A stretch of 64,000 nucleotides of DNA from Stenopsyche tienmushanensis. Taxonomy: Eukaryota > Arthropoda > Insecta > Trichoptera > Stenopsychidae. Shown here in pieces: positions 9,651 through 19,850 of the stretch. The stretch covers positions 62,001 through 126,000 of the forward strand of contig WACJ01000382.1 of assembly GCA_008973525.1 (NCBI GenBank). Reading direction: 5' to 3'. Under the pieces are notes generated by a model. That model saw only the letters and a list, made by a program, of their open reading frames with translations, ran no database searches and had not been told where the DNA came from. The stretch's first letter is position 1. Each line of letters begins with the position of its first letter. A program made the translations under genes and the position numbers.

Positions 9651-10537
9651 TTTAAAGATTTTTCCGAGGTGGAAGTGTGAAGTATCTTTTGAAGTTGCGG
9701 AGGACGAGAGAAAGTAAGGGGTTTTTTATAACCGGAAGGACGCGTTTGGTCCTGGGTTCTATTATTGGACTCGCGTTTGCGGCATTCTTGGATCAAATGC
9801 CCATGATTTTTGCAGTAACTGCAAAATTTATTGTTCGTGTTCGTGGTGTAATACGTGTGCGGCTCTCGTTTAATGTGAGGTTTGTGGTATGAAGATTTTT
9901 GTGTATTATTAAAAGAGTGTTGTTGAGTTCGACTGGAGTATGTAGGTGTGTTTCGATAAGTGGCATCTCGGAAGTTATCTTTGTCGCGTAAAAAGTCGTT
10001 TAAATTTTCTTCCTCGAGGGCATACTCGGCTGCCTCTTCGTAGGATTTAGGGCTCCGTACGCGCATAATTAAACGATATTTGGGCAATAAACCCTTCATA
10101 TAATTTTGCAAGCCAATATCACGGACCATACCTTGTCTACCCCTGAGTTCTCCGTCATCATAGGTATTTTCTCGTGTAGCTTGGAGAAGGTTTGTGAAAC
10201 ATATCTCGAAACGATGTGTAAAGTCTTGTACGGATTCGCGCGGATATTGGTTGAATGAATTTATTTCAGTTAATAGTTGTGGAAACTTTCTTTTTATAGC
10301 GAAATTCTCCTCCAAAGAATCCCTATACGAAAACCAGTCATCGAAAATACGTGTGTTCATAATTAAATTAGCACGACCGGTAACACGAGTCTTTATAAAT
10401 TTAAAAATTATAGACTTTTGTGCATCACTAGCTAATTGGTAGGCACTATTGCAATTGGTAACAAAGGTTGAAACATTATCTGAACCGTCAAATGTAGTAA
10501 CGAATTGAAATAAGTTTTCTAACCTTATTTCGGCCAT
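9575..10537 (-). CDS. gag: Gypsy Gag with CCHC zinc knuckle
   Basis: Structural protein of the retrotransposon particle, 320 residues if started at the Met at 10535-10537 (MAEIRLENLF). An upstream in-frame Met at 10669 would add a hydrophobic 44-residue leader that is unlikely in Gag. The N-terminal two-thirds is a capsid-like helical region containing FTHRFEICF, a YMKGLLPKYRLIMRVRSP segment and YEEAAEYALEEE. A CX2CX4HX4C knuckle (CSYCKNHGHLIQEC) lies at about residues 238-251 and should bind the element's RNA. The C-terminus is basic and Ser/Pro-rich. The last 25 codons overlap the pol frame, and the slippery heptamer sits there. The stop is TAA at 9575-9577. Confidence 0.92.
   Translation of the reverse strand: MAEIRLENLFQFVTTFDGSDNVSTFVTNCNSAYQLASDAQKSIIFKFIKTRVTGRANLIMNTRIFDDWFSYRDSLEENFAIKRKFPQLLTEINSFNQYPRESVQDFTHRFEICFTNLLQATRENTYDDGELRGRQGMVRDIGLQNYMKGLLPKYRLIMRVRSPKSYEEAAEYALEEENLNDFLRDKDNFRDATYRNTPTYSSRTQQHSFNNTQKSSYHKPHIKREPHTYYTTNTNNKFCSYCKNHGHLIQECRKRESNNRTQDQTRPSGYKKPLTFSRPPQLQKILHTSTSEKSLNHQGPVPAVETRKVHNLQAAPSSST
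9650..9656 (-). promoter_or_regulatory. -1 ribosomal frameshift site TTTAAAC
   Basis: On the minus strand the gag codons read TCT TTA AAC, so the heptamer T TTA AAC has the exact X XXY YYZ phasing in the gag frame. The pol frame is open from the TAA at 9726-9728 onward, giving a 151-base overlap (9575-9725). Slipping back one base enters pol at 9650. The sequence just downstream is GC-richer and could fold, but no specific pseudoknot was worked out. Confidence 0.85.
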
Positions 10538-10822
10538 GATAAAATTGAGGATAAACGCGAAGATAAGATAAAGAATAAAATAAAATGAAGAAAATGTGCA
10601 CTTTAAATGCTTACACAGAGAGAGATTACTGTGAGTGTTGAGGAACTGCTGGAGATGGTCGGTGTCCACTGGTGTTGCTGAAGATTCGGCTGAACCGGAA
10701 CCTTGACAGCTGGTGAAGTCGACGTTGCAGTTGTTTGGCTCGCTGCAATGATGATTGGATCGATGATATCTTGGATAGTCTGCGGTGACGACGGTGGTCC
10801 CTCCGCAGGTTGTGATAACGGC

Positions 10823-10938
10823 GATGATCTCTCAGCAGGCTGTGGCGACAACGATGGTCTCTCCGCAGGCTGGTGAAGGCGATGATCTCTCAGCAGGCTG
10901 TGGCGACAACGATGGTCTCTCCGCAGGCTGGTGAAGGC
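10823..10938 (-). repeat. 58-bp tandem duplication in the Gypsy leader
   Basis: Two adjacent 58-bp copies (10823-10880 and 10881-10938), starting GATGATCTCTCAGCAGGCTG on the plus strand, read identically. Shorter related motifs (TCTCCGCAGG) extend on both sides. They lie in the untranslated leader between the primer site and gag, where packaging signals are often found. Confidence 0.85.
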
Positions 10939-11079
10939 GTTGATCTCTCCGTATCCAAGTGGCTCGGTCCGAGTGTGGTTTTGGATCTTTGCAGATTTTT
11001 AAGAATTAAAATTCACCTGGTTTTTATATTTACGGTGACGACGATGGTTCTTCCGTAGATGTCCCAGTTGTTCTGCTGT

Positions 11080-11097
11080 ATCCTACCGGCTGCGCCA
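11080..11097 (-). promoter_or_regulatory. Primer binding site complementary to tRNA-Ser
   Basis: On the minus strand TGGCGCAGCCGGTAGGAT starts four bases after the 5' LTR. The plus strand reads ATCCTACCGGCTGCGCCA, which matches the 3' end of insect tRNA-Ser including the CCA tail (recalled, not searched). All 18 bases pair. tRNA-Ser priming is known for the 17.6/297 group. Confidence 0.85.
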
Positions 11098-11101
11098 ATT
11101 T

Positions 11102-11782
11102 TGTTATGAACTTTTTCTGTAGGCAGGTTGATTCCTCGTTGGTGTAAGCTTGTAGCTGATATCTTCTTGTAATTTAAACGAAGTTCTGTTGTATATATTT
11201 TATTGTAGATTTAAATGGCACAGTAATATAATAGTACACATTTAAATATGATGGTGACGAGAGGTGAGTCCAGAAGAAAGATAAAGAGTATCCTCCAGGA
11301 CTATCCTCGAGAAGTTACATGATGAAAATGTAACGATATAAATTGACTCAACAGTCAATGAAGCAATTTAATGCTCTGCTCGCAAGAATAATCGAAGAAT
11401 GAATCCTAGCTGTGCCGTCGAGGCACCGACTATTTAAACAGTAAAAGTGTCTATTTGCAAGTATGGGCACGTGTCAATTTTACAATAGGAAATAACAAGT
11501 CTGACGTAATTAGGCGTAAGCAATTTCATTATTACGAAATATAATTAATATGCAAAGATATGCAGTTCTGGAAAAATATAAGTATTTGTATGAAAAATAC
11601 GTTACGATATATGAAGTTAAGAATCATCAAATATTGAGCACATGCCAGAAATACGACTGGTAAGCAAAATATTGACACGCGCCAGAATTGTTATGAAATA
11701 TAAATATTAAGCAAAATTGACGGAGTGCATTGTAATTAAAAAGAAAGCTGGAACAGCTATGCAAAAATTCAGGGACATAACA
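11102..11782 (-). repeat. 5' LTR of the Gypsy element (promoter LTR)
   Basis: 681 bp, same sequence as 5209-5889 as far as I can read. As the upstream LTR on the minus strand it should carry the promoter. The termini are again TGTTATG/CATAACA. It is followed directly by the right GGGA duplication at 11783-11786. Confidence 0.95.
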
Positions 11783-12226
11783 GGGAACAACTATAAGTTA
11801 CAATTTCCCCTAGCAGCATGGTCCCTATGATGCTGACCAACGTCAGGGTATGGAATGCGTGGTGCGGATACACATCGAGTGTCATGACACAGAAAAAGGA
11901 TGCCGAGAAACTAAGACGTCGGCCTATGGCGACGTCCTCCTCCTAACCCTAAAGAGCAGGACACCCAATACAAGGAGATGCACGCTGAATAGTGTGCATA
12001 GATAGAAGGAGTCGAAGAGGGACACACGGCCGTCACTAACAGGTAATACTTAACGGTAGCCGAGGTGACAGCAGAGACCTGTCCCCTCCGTAAAATATAC
12101 CGGAGGGACAGAGGAGGCCAGAGGGAGGGGTTAAGTGGGTAAAAATCTCCACACTACCCGTAAGGGTGTTTTGTGCTTACTAGTGGAATTCCACAGGTGC
12201 GAAGATTCCTCGCCCAAAGGAAAAAA
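11783..12226 (+). pseudogene. R1-clade LINE ORF2 C-terminus and 3' UTR, right part
   Basis: Continuation of the LINE cut by Gypsy. It encodes PSSMVPMMLTNVRVWNAWCG and a following QKKDAEKLRRR, the post-knuckle end of R1-type ORF2 also seen at 19200-19330 and 32950-33040. The 3' UTR contains GGGGTTAAGTGGGTAAAAAT, shared with the copy at 33150, and ends in an A-rich run at 12221-12227 just before the 15-bp duplication. Confidence 0.8.
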
Positions 12227-12241
12227 AGGTACTAAGAATTA
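12227..12241. repeat. Target-site duplication, right copy (R1-clade LINE)
   Basis: AGGTACTAAGAATTA, identical to 4914-4928. The first A may belong to the LINE tail. Confidence 0.8.
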
Positions 12242-12620
12242 CGAAAGAATTTAGCATAATCTTAGTCCTTCCTCCTCCATCGTACCCACAGGTGCACATG
12301 GTTTGATGCTGGTCGTTCCCGTGAAAACCTCGCCTCCTCTGGAGGGCGTGGAACAAAAGGGTTGGGCGCCTGGACGCTCTGCGCGTAGCGTTTCTTGTGG
12401 GGCTAAGCGATCAGTGGAAGACACTTTATGTGTGGCTAGTCCGGGGAAACCCAGAACAGACCATACAATACAAGCAGGAAATGCGTTCGATTTTAATGAA
12501 CCCCCAATCCAGTCAGTCGCTGTCTGATGTCTGTCGTCTTGTCCGTGTTGGAGTTGGGGCAGGGCATTGCCCAGAGACTCTACAGCGTGGGAGTCCCCAC
12601 CTTTATGTATCATCTTAGTT
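12242..12620. other. Unidentified GC-richer segment, right half
   Basis: Rejoins the segment ending at 4928 once the nested LINE and Gypsy are removed. Overlapping short frames on both strands (12251-12618) reflect base composition and show no domain. Not recognised as any known RNA or transposon. Confidence 0.35.
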
Positions 12621-14079
12621 TTTTATTTATGAATGCTGAAACTCAGAAATATTGTAATTATTATTTTTATAAATAGTATTGTATTAATAAAAAAATACTG
12701 AAGAGTTCCTAAATCTGTAGTGAGCTTAGTGTGGCTGTACAAAGAAGATGGTGGCTATCCCTTAATATTTTAGTATATTTGATGAATACATTAAAAACTT
12801 CAATGGAAATATTTTTTAATATGTTTTTTTTAATATGAAATATCCATTTCTGAACATAAACAGAGCTTAAATTAATATTGGACTAGATGAAATTCAATAA
12901 GATTTCCATTCTTCCAAATTAAAAAACTTTTTAATATTAGAAAGAGAAATCGAAGAAAACTTCGGTCATCACAAGAGTTTATGGCATTTAAGTCACAGCA
13001 GTATCATTAAGCTATCAATAGTTTTAAACTTGTCTATATGTGTTGGAGCCAATCGACTGAAATAAATGTTCAGCGAAAACTTTCATATTGACCTCGATAT
13101 TCCATCTATGAGGTCAAGTAATTTAAATACATTAAAATGATTTCATAACATTTTCAGCGGATCAAAGTACAAATTTAATATTTTTTCAGCACGTAAACAT
13201 GCATCTGAAATAGCATAAAGTTATTTAGGGGATGTTTGTATTATTATTGATTTAAAGTTTAGCTTACGAGGGACCAGAGCTACGGAAAACTTTTATACTA
13301 GCGCATAAACCTCGCCGCTTCAGCTCGAAGCATAACTCACAATTTTTTCAATAAGCTCTTATATCTGTTCGATAGCACCGATTCAGAATAATATTTATAG
13401 CGAATTTATATAAATAAATTCGGCAGTAAATCAACGGCGGTCAGAGTTTTTATCGCGCTGCTTTTTAATGACCGTTACGACGGGGTTAATTCCAAGAAGG
13501 GATTATTCTGTGCAAATGAAATGATGCTTACAAGCATCGTAAAATTAATCTTAATGGCTTGATATATTCTGAAAAGGCCTCACTGTTTTATAGAGTCGTA
13601 TAAATTCTTATTTGGTAGAGATTGATCAAGGCATAAAGTTAATAACATACGACATAGAGCTTTCAAAGGGCGTCGTGGTTTGACTTCATTTAATCAAATT
13701 TATGATTGTGACTGGCGCTTTTGTCAAAAATAATTAATTACTTCGAATAAAATGTGATACCTCATTCTAAAACGATGTTGATTATTTTATGCAATACAAT
13801 CGCTTACATATGAATCCCAAGCCTTGTGTATTAACAGACAAACGATTTTATGACATTCTTAATGTAAAGGTTCGGGTTTTCTGATTCCCGTTTTCCGATC
13901 AATCGGAATGTTTGCACTGATTTTCTGGGTTCAAATAATCCTTATCCTAATTTAACCACACATGAAAGGCATATTAGGGGGACCGTAAAGTAATCAAAAT
14001 TTTATTTTGCTGATGAAAAATATTTATTTATTAAAGAAATCTTAAATATTAATTAACAAAATAGTTTCTATAATTTTAT
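12621..14079. other. No recognised feature
   Basis: AT-rich DNA without a coding frame or recognisable repeat. A possible mariner end, GACCGTAAAGTAATCAAAAT near 13980, may belong to the pseudogene to its right. Confidence 0.45.
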
Positions 14080-14400
14080 ATAATCTTTTGCCAGTGTAAA
14101 GGCAATTCCTTTTTTAAAAAAATCCTTTGATTTTTCACTGAAAAACTTATCTAAGTGCGTTTTTATTTTTCCAACTTTGTTATTTTTTTAAAGTCTTAAT
14201 GGATGCTCTAACTATCTGAAAAGGTGATAATCCAACGGTGTAAGATCTGGTGAATAGGTTGGATGAGATAGAATTTCCAATTCAAAACAGATCGTTTTTA
14301 TAATAAATAACTCCTGAAAAATTCCACCACATACAAAGAAGGATTTTTTTTAATGTTAGTGTTGATAAAGGGATCGGAACAGGTACTTACTCCTCGTTTT
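14080..14400 (-). pseudogene. mariner transposase relic (C-terminal half)
   Basis: Broken minus-strand frames contain ILLCMWWNFSGVIYYKNDLF, matching the mariner LLCIWWD-type block, then HPTYSPDLTPLDYHLF, the block that carries the third catalytic Asp. The HDNARPH region between them is deleted, and several frameshifts and stops are present. Mariner transposases cut and paste their element at TA sites; this copy cannot be functional. Confidence 0.75.
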
Positions 14401-14574
14401 CAGTTACAACTAGCTTGTGTGTCCAACCGGTCCGCCTTTCAGACTGCTGATACTTCGAATGAGCGCCTCGCAATTGGACGTCATGCCCGGACATGGACAA
14501 CCAATCTTCAAAAATAATTTCTTGATTATCCATATTTAAACTTTTTAAACCACAAATGACACTCATTTTACTGC

Positions 14575-14812
14575 GTCTATGTTATTTCCATAAGTGTAAA
14601 TAATAATTTGACAAAGTTTTATTGCAATCGAATAAACGGCATGGCAGCGCATTAAATATGGACAAACAAACATCAATTTTTATATATCAAACTATGCTTA
14701 TATTATTTTTGCAAGTGTAAACGATAAGTTGACAAAGTTTTATTGCAATTAGATGAACGATATGGCAGCGTATTAGATACGAACAAACAAATATTATTAT
14801 TCATATATTAGA
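14575..14812 (-). mobile_element. Non-autonomous Helitron fragment, doubled 5' block
   Basis: Two successive copies of the roughly 120-bp block (AAAGTTTTATTGCAAT, ATGGCAGCG, ACAAACAAA) end in ATATATTAGA followed by T, the mirrored Helitron 5' end. No CTAG-type 3' end was found on the left. Confidence 0.6.
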
Positions 14813-15284
14813 TAAAAAAATACAACTGATCATTATTTTCAGTAAGAGTAAGGTTTTTTGTTATAAAAACTTAAATAATGGGTAATAAAAGGGCGATTTT
14901 AGATAGGCTGATTCTTGTGTGCACAAAACTCATAAAAACTATTTGTAAATAAATATATGTGTACAAATTTTAAGCTGTCATCTTGATCCGAAAACGGATA
15001 TTTTTGTGCAAATTTTATTCTTAAATATTTGTTAATATAGTTCATACCCATTAGAATAAAAACTGTGTTTAACGTGTATTTTTATGTATAAAATTGGCAA
15101 ACGCATAATTTTGTGCTTATAGGATTTATTGTGTTAATCGTATTAAAATTTTCCAAATTTGGAAATCAGGTCAAATCTGGATAGATCTGCTCAAAATATT
15201 AATACAGTGTCTCTGAATCTGGACTTAAATTCAAATCTTCATAATATTGATAGGAATCAATGTTCAAATCTTATATTTAAAAAA

Positions 15285-15610
15285 TAATCTCTGTTTGTTC
15301 GTACATAATGCACAACTATACTGTTCATCATATTGCGATAAAACTTCGTCCAATTATTGCTAAGGATTGCGCGAGTAACATAGACATAGTCTAATATACA
15401 AAAATAAAAATTTGTTTGTTCGTATTTTATGCGCTGCCATACCGTTCATTCGATTGCAATAAAATTTTGCCAACTTATTATTTGCACTTTCTAAAATAAT
15501 ATCATCATCATAGTATAAGTGTAGTAAAATAATATAAGTGTAGTAAAATTAACTTACAGTAGATTTTATATATAAAAATCAATGTTTATATGTTTGTTCA
15601 TATTTATAAT
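15285..15610 (+). mobile_element. Non-autonomous Helitron fragment, doubled block
   Basis: Two tandem copies of the GTTTGTTCGTA...CATACCGTTCAT...GCAATAAAA block in plus orientation, followed by TTAACTTACAGTAGATTTT as in the autonomous Helitron at 27072. No terminal CTAG. Confidence 0.6.
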
Positions 15611-16950
15611 AAAACCAACAAAATAAAATCAATATCATTTATACTTTTCTCTTATATATCATTCGATTTCTAGAATTATTACTAAAGGAAAATAAGGTTT
15701 ATGATAACCTATTGTACATTATCAAGACTTATTTTAAAAATAAGCTTTGTGATAGTAAAATTTGAATGTAATAATATGATATTCGATGATTTATCAATTC
15801 ATTGTGCATTTATCCAACTTTGAATCATAATAGAGTCTCATTCTGAAATATTCAGCAGAATAATAGAATGTGAGGGAAACTTTGTCGTATTAAAGTATAG
15901 TTATGTTATTATATGTAGATGGTGGCAAAGTTTGGAGGGAGCTGATCGACTGCATTAAATAAATTGAACACGCCTCGACCATAAGTTTTTATAGCAGCAT
16001 ACTAAATCATGCACAATGAAAGCGAATGAAATTTAGGTCTTCTTTGAATTTTTTTCTCGAAATCAACCTCACGACACTGCAAAGAGGTAGTGTATATTAA
16101 ATATGTATAAAAGTATGAAGGTACATACGGAATGTATACTTTTATCCCGCTGTTAAAATCATAGCTTCTTTTATGATGCATACAGCACGTGGAGATTCCC
16201 CCGGGATGGAAGGAAAAAATAAGGCTTCTGCTCCTGCTAACGCTTTCCGATGGTAATATTTCATATTAACATCCTGGCGATGGGGAGAAGTGGAACGAGA
16301 GACCACTGTGATTCTAGCTGGAAAATTTTATTTATGACCCTTTTGCATGGCCAGTGGAAGTTTCGGCTTACCCGATGTACATTAATAGAGCAATGATGTA
16401 CACGTAGATGTACCTTCGGTGGCCCAAAAGCGGCCTTTCTACGGCCATGTCCAAATTGATGGTTTGTTTTCACTCTAACATGATTTGATGCCGGGCTTAT
16501 TTACAATGTGTGCACGCTTAAATGGCCGACTTCGTTAAATCTCTTTCGACACGAGGGACCCTTTTTTACATATTTTTTTCGTTTTACTCCCTTCCGGCTA
16601 AGGGTCGAATTAAAAATAAAATAAATAAACACGAATATACCATATCAAATGTGGGATAAAATCGGTTGATTGGATAAGAAGAGAGCGATGACAGATGCTA
16701 TTTCAACTACGAATTTATTGCAAGTATTAATAGTGGATAAATAAATGCGTTTATTATAAAGATTCAGGTTTGAATCCAGATTGTAGAAAAAAATAATCAT
16801 AATTCCAACAAATTCGAGAAATTCGTGTTTGATTTATTATAGTATATGGATAAAACAGGATATATTATAATATAATACAGACATTCATCGATCCGATGAG
16901 AGGTTCTTGGAAATTAGACCAAAGTCAGATGTTAAGACATTAAGTGTTCA
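15611..16950. other. No recognised feature
   Basis: A moderately GC-rich patch at 16190-16480 carries a 70-codon minus-strand frame with no domain or splice context. It may be conserved noncoding DNA. Confidence 0.4.
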
Positions 16951-17206
16951 TCTAATCTAATATATAAAAAATATTTTTTGTTTGTTCGTATGTAATGTGC
17001 TGCTATACCGTTTATCAAATTGCTATGAAACTTCGTTCACTTATTGCTAAAGATTGCACGAGTAACATAAGTATAGTTTAATATACAAAAATCAATGTTT
17101 GTTTGTTCGTATTTAATGCACTGCCATACCGTTCATCCAATTGCAATAAGACTTTGTTAACTTATTGTTTACACTTGCGGAAATAATAAAGGCATATTTT
17201 TTATCT
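16951..17206 (+). mobile_element. Non-autonomous Helitron fragment, doubled block
   Basis: Begins TCTAATCTAATATATAAAAA after an A, then two tandem copies of the Helitron block. The 3' end is absent. Confidence 0.65.
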
Positions 17207-17467
17207 TCATATATTTTCGTAATGCAGGGAAAAATCAACTCCCGTGAAACCACTGTTAAACGGTGTCTTTCCGTATTTATGCGCATGAGGGATTTAGGAT
17301 ACAGCCGCATAGAAAAAAAAAATGATTAAGTCACTTTGGTCACAGGAAGACCTTTTTTTCTGCCAATTCCACAACAACCCTGCAGATGAAGAGTCTTTCT
17401 CAGCGTAAATAATATATCCTGCATAATAACTTCGTATTTTTATTATCAGCTAATTAATTAACATTAA

Positions 17468-17640
17468 AAAAAAATCTCTGTTTGTTCGTATGTAATACGC
17501 TACCATACCGTTCATCAGATTGCGATAAAACTTCGTCCACTTATTGCTAAAAATTGCGCAAGTAACATAGGCATAGTTTAATATATAGAAATTAATGTTT
17601 GTTTGTCTGTATTTAATGCGCTTCCATACCGTTTATCCTT
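17468..17640 (+). mobile_element. Non-autonomous Helitron fragment
   Basis: One complete and one truncated copy of the same block (TCTGTTTGTTCGTATGTAAT, then TAATGTTTGTTTGTCTGTAT). Both element termini are missing. Confidence 0.55.
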
Positions 17641-18269
17641 TATATTGAATTAAAAAATGTTGTGCCACCCCTAAAAATTATGCACTTACACACATGCTTT
17701 GTTGACGTTTGTAGAACATTGCGTATCAAGGCAAATAAACACGCAATCTGATCGCACGCACGATATTAGCAATTACTGTATTTGCATAGTGCGATTGAAG
17801 ATTAATGCATTTCATACAGTATTAAACACCTAATTAATCCTTATTTAAAAATAAGTGCTTTAAACTACATGTATTTGAGAAGATCGTATCAGTGATTAAT
17901 GGTCGTATTTAAATACATCCAACCACGTGGACAAATCCGAGGAATAAATGTACACATGTATGAAAAGAGTGTTTTGATTTGCTGAATTATTATTTTCCAT
18001 ATTGAAATATTTAGTGCCTCTGGCGCTACAATTTGAAACAGTTTTCGGAAGAATAGTGACTTTTATTTGTATTATTCACGCCAGGTTAGCGGAAATGCAA
18101 GCTTTCTTTGTTCGACGCATAAATAAAATATAAGGCGGAAATGTGGTGTAGGGATATATGAACTTTCGGCAATAAACCATTGAATTTGATAAAGAAAATA
18201 TTATCATACAGGTTTATGGGTCAATAGAATAGAAATGGATATTCAAATAATACAAGTTTTCGTTATTCA
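17641..18269. other. No recognised feature
   Basis: AT-rich DNA, nothing supported on either strand. Confidence 0.45.
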
Positions 18270-18800
18270 AATATCAAAGATCTGCGTCCATAACCGGGTC
18301 ACCGCATGGACACTCCGAAATCGGGGAGAAACCAAACTTAAAGAGCGAAGCCCTATAGCACCCGTATCCTGTAGGAACTGGAACGTCCAGTGATCTGGAA
18401 TGACCCAGCGACACCGCAGGCGGTTTTTAACCGATGGGAAATATCGTGTGGTACGCTTCAGATAAATTAATCAGAAACGACCGCTGGCCCAGCAGCAGAG
18501 TTCTCATCATCAACTGGATGCCAATTCTATACGTTTACGTACCCGCCGCGTACACTGTAATGCTAAGAAAGATATCCTTATAAGCTATCATAAGAGGGCG
18601 TCCTCTGATACCCCAGTATGCGGTTCCAGTTGCAGATTGTCTCAAGGGCGTGGTTCGCCAGAGCTTCAATATGGGATCTCGAGCTGGCATTCACTAGCGG
18701 CGTGAGGTCGTCGGCGTACACAAACAACTCACATTTCGCTGGGAGCTTCAGCCCGTTCAAGAAGGCATTCCACAGGACTGGTCCCAGAACAGAGCCCTGA
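18270..18800 (-). pseudogene. Jockey/I-like LINE relic: RT palm and C-terminal knuckle region
   Basis: Minus-strand frame fragments in order are QGSVLGPVLWNAFLNGLKLP, then LFVYADDLTPL (RT active site), then a thumb-like DIFLSITVYAAGT, then TGYGCYRASLFKF with ECPCGDP, typical of the C-terminal Cys motif of jockey/I-superfamily ORF2. Stops and frameshifts separate them. The frame is interrupted at 18800 by an R1-clade insertion and continues at 19627. It encoded a reverse transcriptase but is not functional. Confidence 0.75.
18786..18800. repeat. Target-site duplication, left copy (second R1 fragment)
   Basis: AGAACAGAGCCCTGA, repeated exactly at 19612-19626. On the minus strand it is part of the PQGSVL codons of the host LINE. 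Confidence 0.85.
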
Positions 18801-19394
18801 ACTTCGAAAGGGCTAGGCTCAATCTGGCTAGAGTACAGAGGAGAAGCACGATCAGAGTCGCAGCCAATCGACCTGCTCGCAAAAGAAAGGAAAGCTATAC
18901 GCACCGGGGAAACCAGGCAAAGAGCTAAGCAGTCCACCATGGTGAAATGGCAGTCCCGATGGGACAGCTCTGCCAAAGGTCGATGGACCCATCGCCTCAT
19001 TCCGGACCTAAAGCCCTGGACAGCCAGGAAACACGATCAGCTGTGCTACAACCTTACCCAGGCACTCACTGGGCACGGCTGCTTAGGTAGCTACCTACAC
19101 AGGATTAAAAAAGTGGCTGGTCCGAAATGTGACTGCTCGGCTTGGAGCACAGAGAGGGACACACTGCGGGAGGAGCTTGAAGTCAATTCACTCACTCCCA
19201 GCAACATGGTCCCTACGATGCTAACCAATGCTAGGGCATGGAACGCGTTGTCCGGATATGTCGCGAGCGTTATGCTGCAGAAGCAGGATGCTGAACGACT
19301 GAGACGTCTGACACGCATCGAAGCATCCTCCTCCTCCTCAACCCATGAGCGAGAAAACCCAGTAGATAATAGATCAAGAATAGAAGAACCGTGA
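18801..19394 (+). pseudogene. R1-clade ORF2 C-terminal fragment, open frame
   Basis: An uninterrupted 197-codon frame runs from the insertion's first base to TGA at 19392-19394. It includes QPIDLLAKERKAIRTGETRQ, then WQSRWDSSAKGRWTHRLIPD, then GCLGSYLHRIKK, and AWSTERDTLREEL. The Cys-rich knuckle is shortened: PKCDC leads straight into SAWSTERD, so the middle Cys/His residues are lost. As only the C-terminal end, without RT or endonuclease, it cannot mobilise anything. Confidence 0.8.
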
Positions 19395-19611
19395 AGAATT
19401 CACGTTAACACGAGGCCCTAGAAGGACACATACTGCCACCCTAGAGCAATATTTCGCGGTAGCCGGGTGGCGGCGGAACCGGAGGAGGGGTTTAGTGAGT
19501 CTGGCGATGCTCAGTCAAATACTAGTGAGACGCATTACCAAGGCTTAGTCAAACCTCACACCACCTCAGAAGGAGGTGTCTTATTGAAGATTCCACTCCT
19601 TCGAAAAAAAA
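18801..19611 (+). mobile_element. 5'-truncated R1-clade LINE insertion
   Basis: 811-bp insertion bounded by a 15-bp duplication, with an A-run at its 3' end (19604-19612). It contains the end of ORF2 (18801-19394) and a 3' UTR with the GTAGCCGGGTGG block shared with 33112. It lies inside the reverse transcriptase gene of an opposite-strand LINE. Confidence 0.85.
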
Positions 19612-19626
19612 AGAACAGAGCCCTGA
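19612..19626. repeat. Target-site duplication, right copy (second R1 fragment)
   Basis: AGAACAGAGCCCTGA, identical to 18786-18800, directly after the A-rich LINE tail. Confidence 0.85.
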
Positions 19627-19850
19627 GGCTAGTCCATGCTCAGTCTCTTGACGATTCTTCTGGACGAGAAACAACCAGTGGCGATGGTTCACAGTGTCCG
19701 AACTTTGGTCGTCCTGGGAAAGGAGCTTCTCTATCAAGTATTTCACCAATTAACGTATTGGCGATTTTCCCTGTGCTCGAACATTTGATGTCTGGGCCTT
19801 GCTCCTTATTTTGTGCGAGATGGTACGATAGGCCGTACCCCAAGATCCAG
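19627..19850 (-). pseudogene. Upstream part of the interrupted jockey/I-like LINE RT
   Basis: Removing the R1 insertion joins this minus-strand DNA to PQGSVLGP at 18800. The frames here (for example FHQLIGEILDREAPFPGRPK in one, SDTVNHRHWLFLVQ in another) are broken, and a TAG precedes PQGSVL. The assignment rests mainly on the duplication geometry. Confidence 0.5.

Larger units (their letters stand above)
5209..11782 (-). mobile_element. Ty3/Gypsy LTR retrotransposon lacking a recognisable integrase
   Basis: Complete structural unit of 6574 bp read on the minus strand: 5' LTR (11102-11782), tRNA-Ser primer site, leader with a tandem repeat, gag, frameshift site, pol, polypurine tract, 3' LTR (5209-5889). 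It is flanked by GGGA. The two LTRs are both 681 bp and I found no difference between them on direct reading, so insertion is recent. Primer type and gene order resemble the 17.6/297 group of insect Gypsy elements (family knowledge). Unlike those, no integrase zinc finger or DDE core is visible and there is no env. It sits inside an R1-clade LINE fragment. Confidence 0.95.

Noticed and set aside
9061..9892. Short plus-strand and alternate minus-strand frames over gag/pol
   Set aside because: All overlap the real gag and pol frames and have no domains.
10538..10669. Upstream in-frame Met giving Gag a hydrophobic N-terminus
   Set aside because: A Gag with a signal-like leader is not expected; the Met at 10537 begins the conserved-looking region.
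12251..12618. Three overlapping frames on both strands in the GC-rich segment
   Set aside because: Overlap on opposite strands with no domain or splice sites; most likely GC-driven.
18578..19000. Single LINE inverted by twin priming (RT minus, C-terminus plus)
   Set aside because: The exact 15-bp duplication and A-tail around 18801-19611, and a different C-terminal motif on the minus strand, fit two separate LINEs better.
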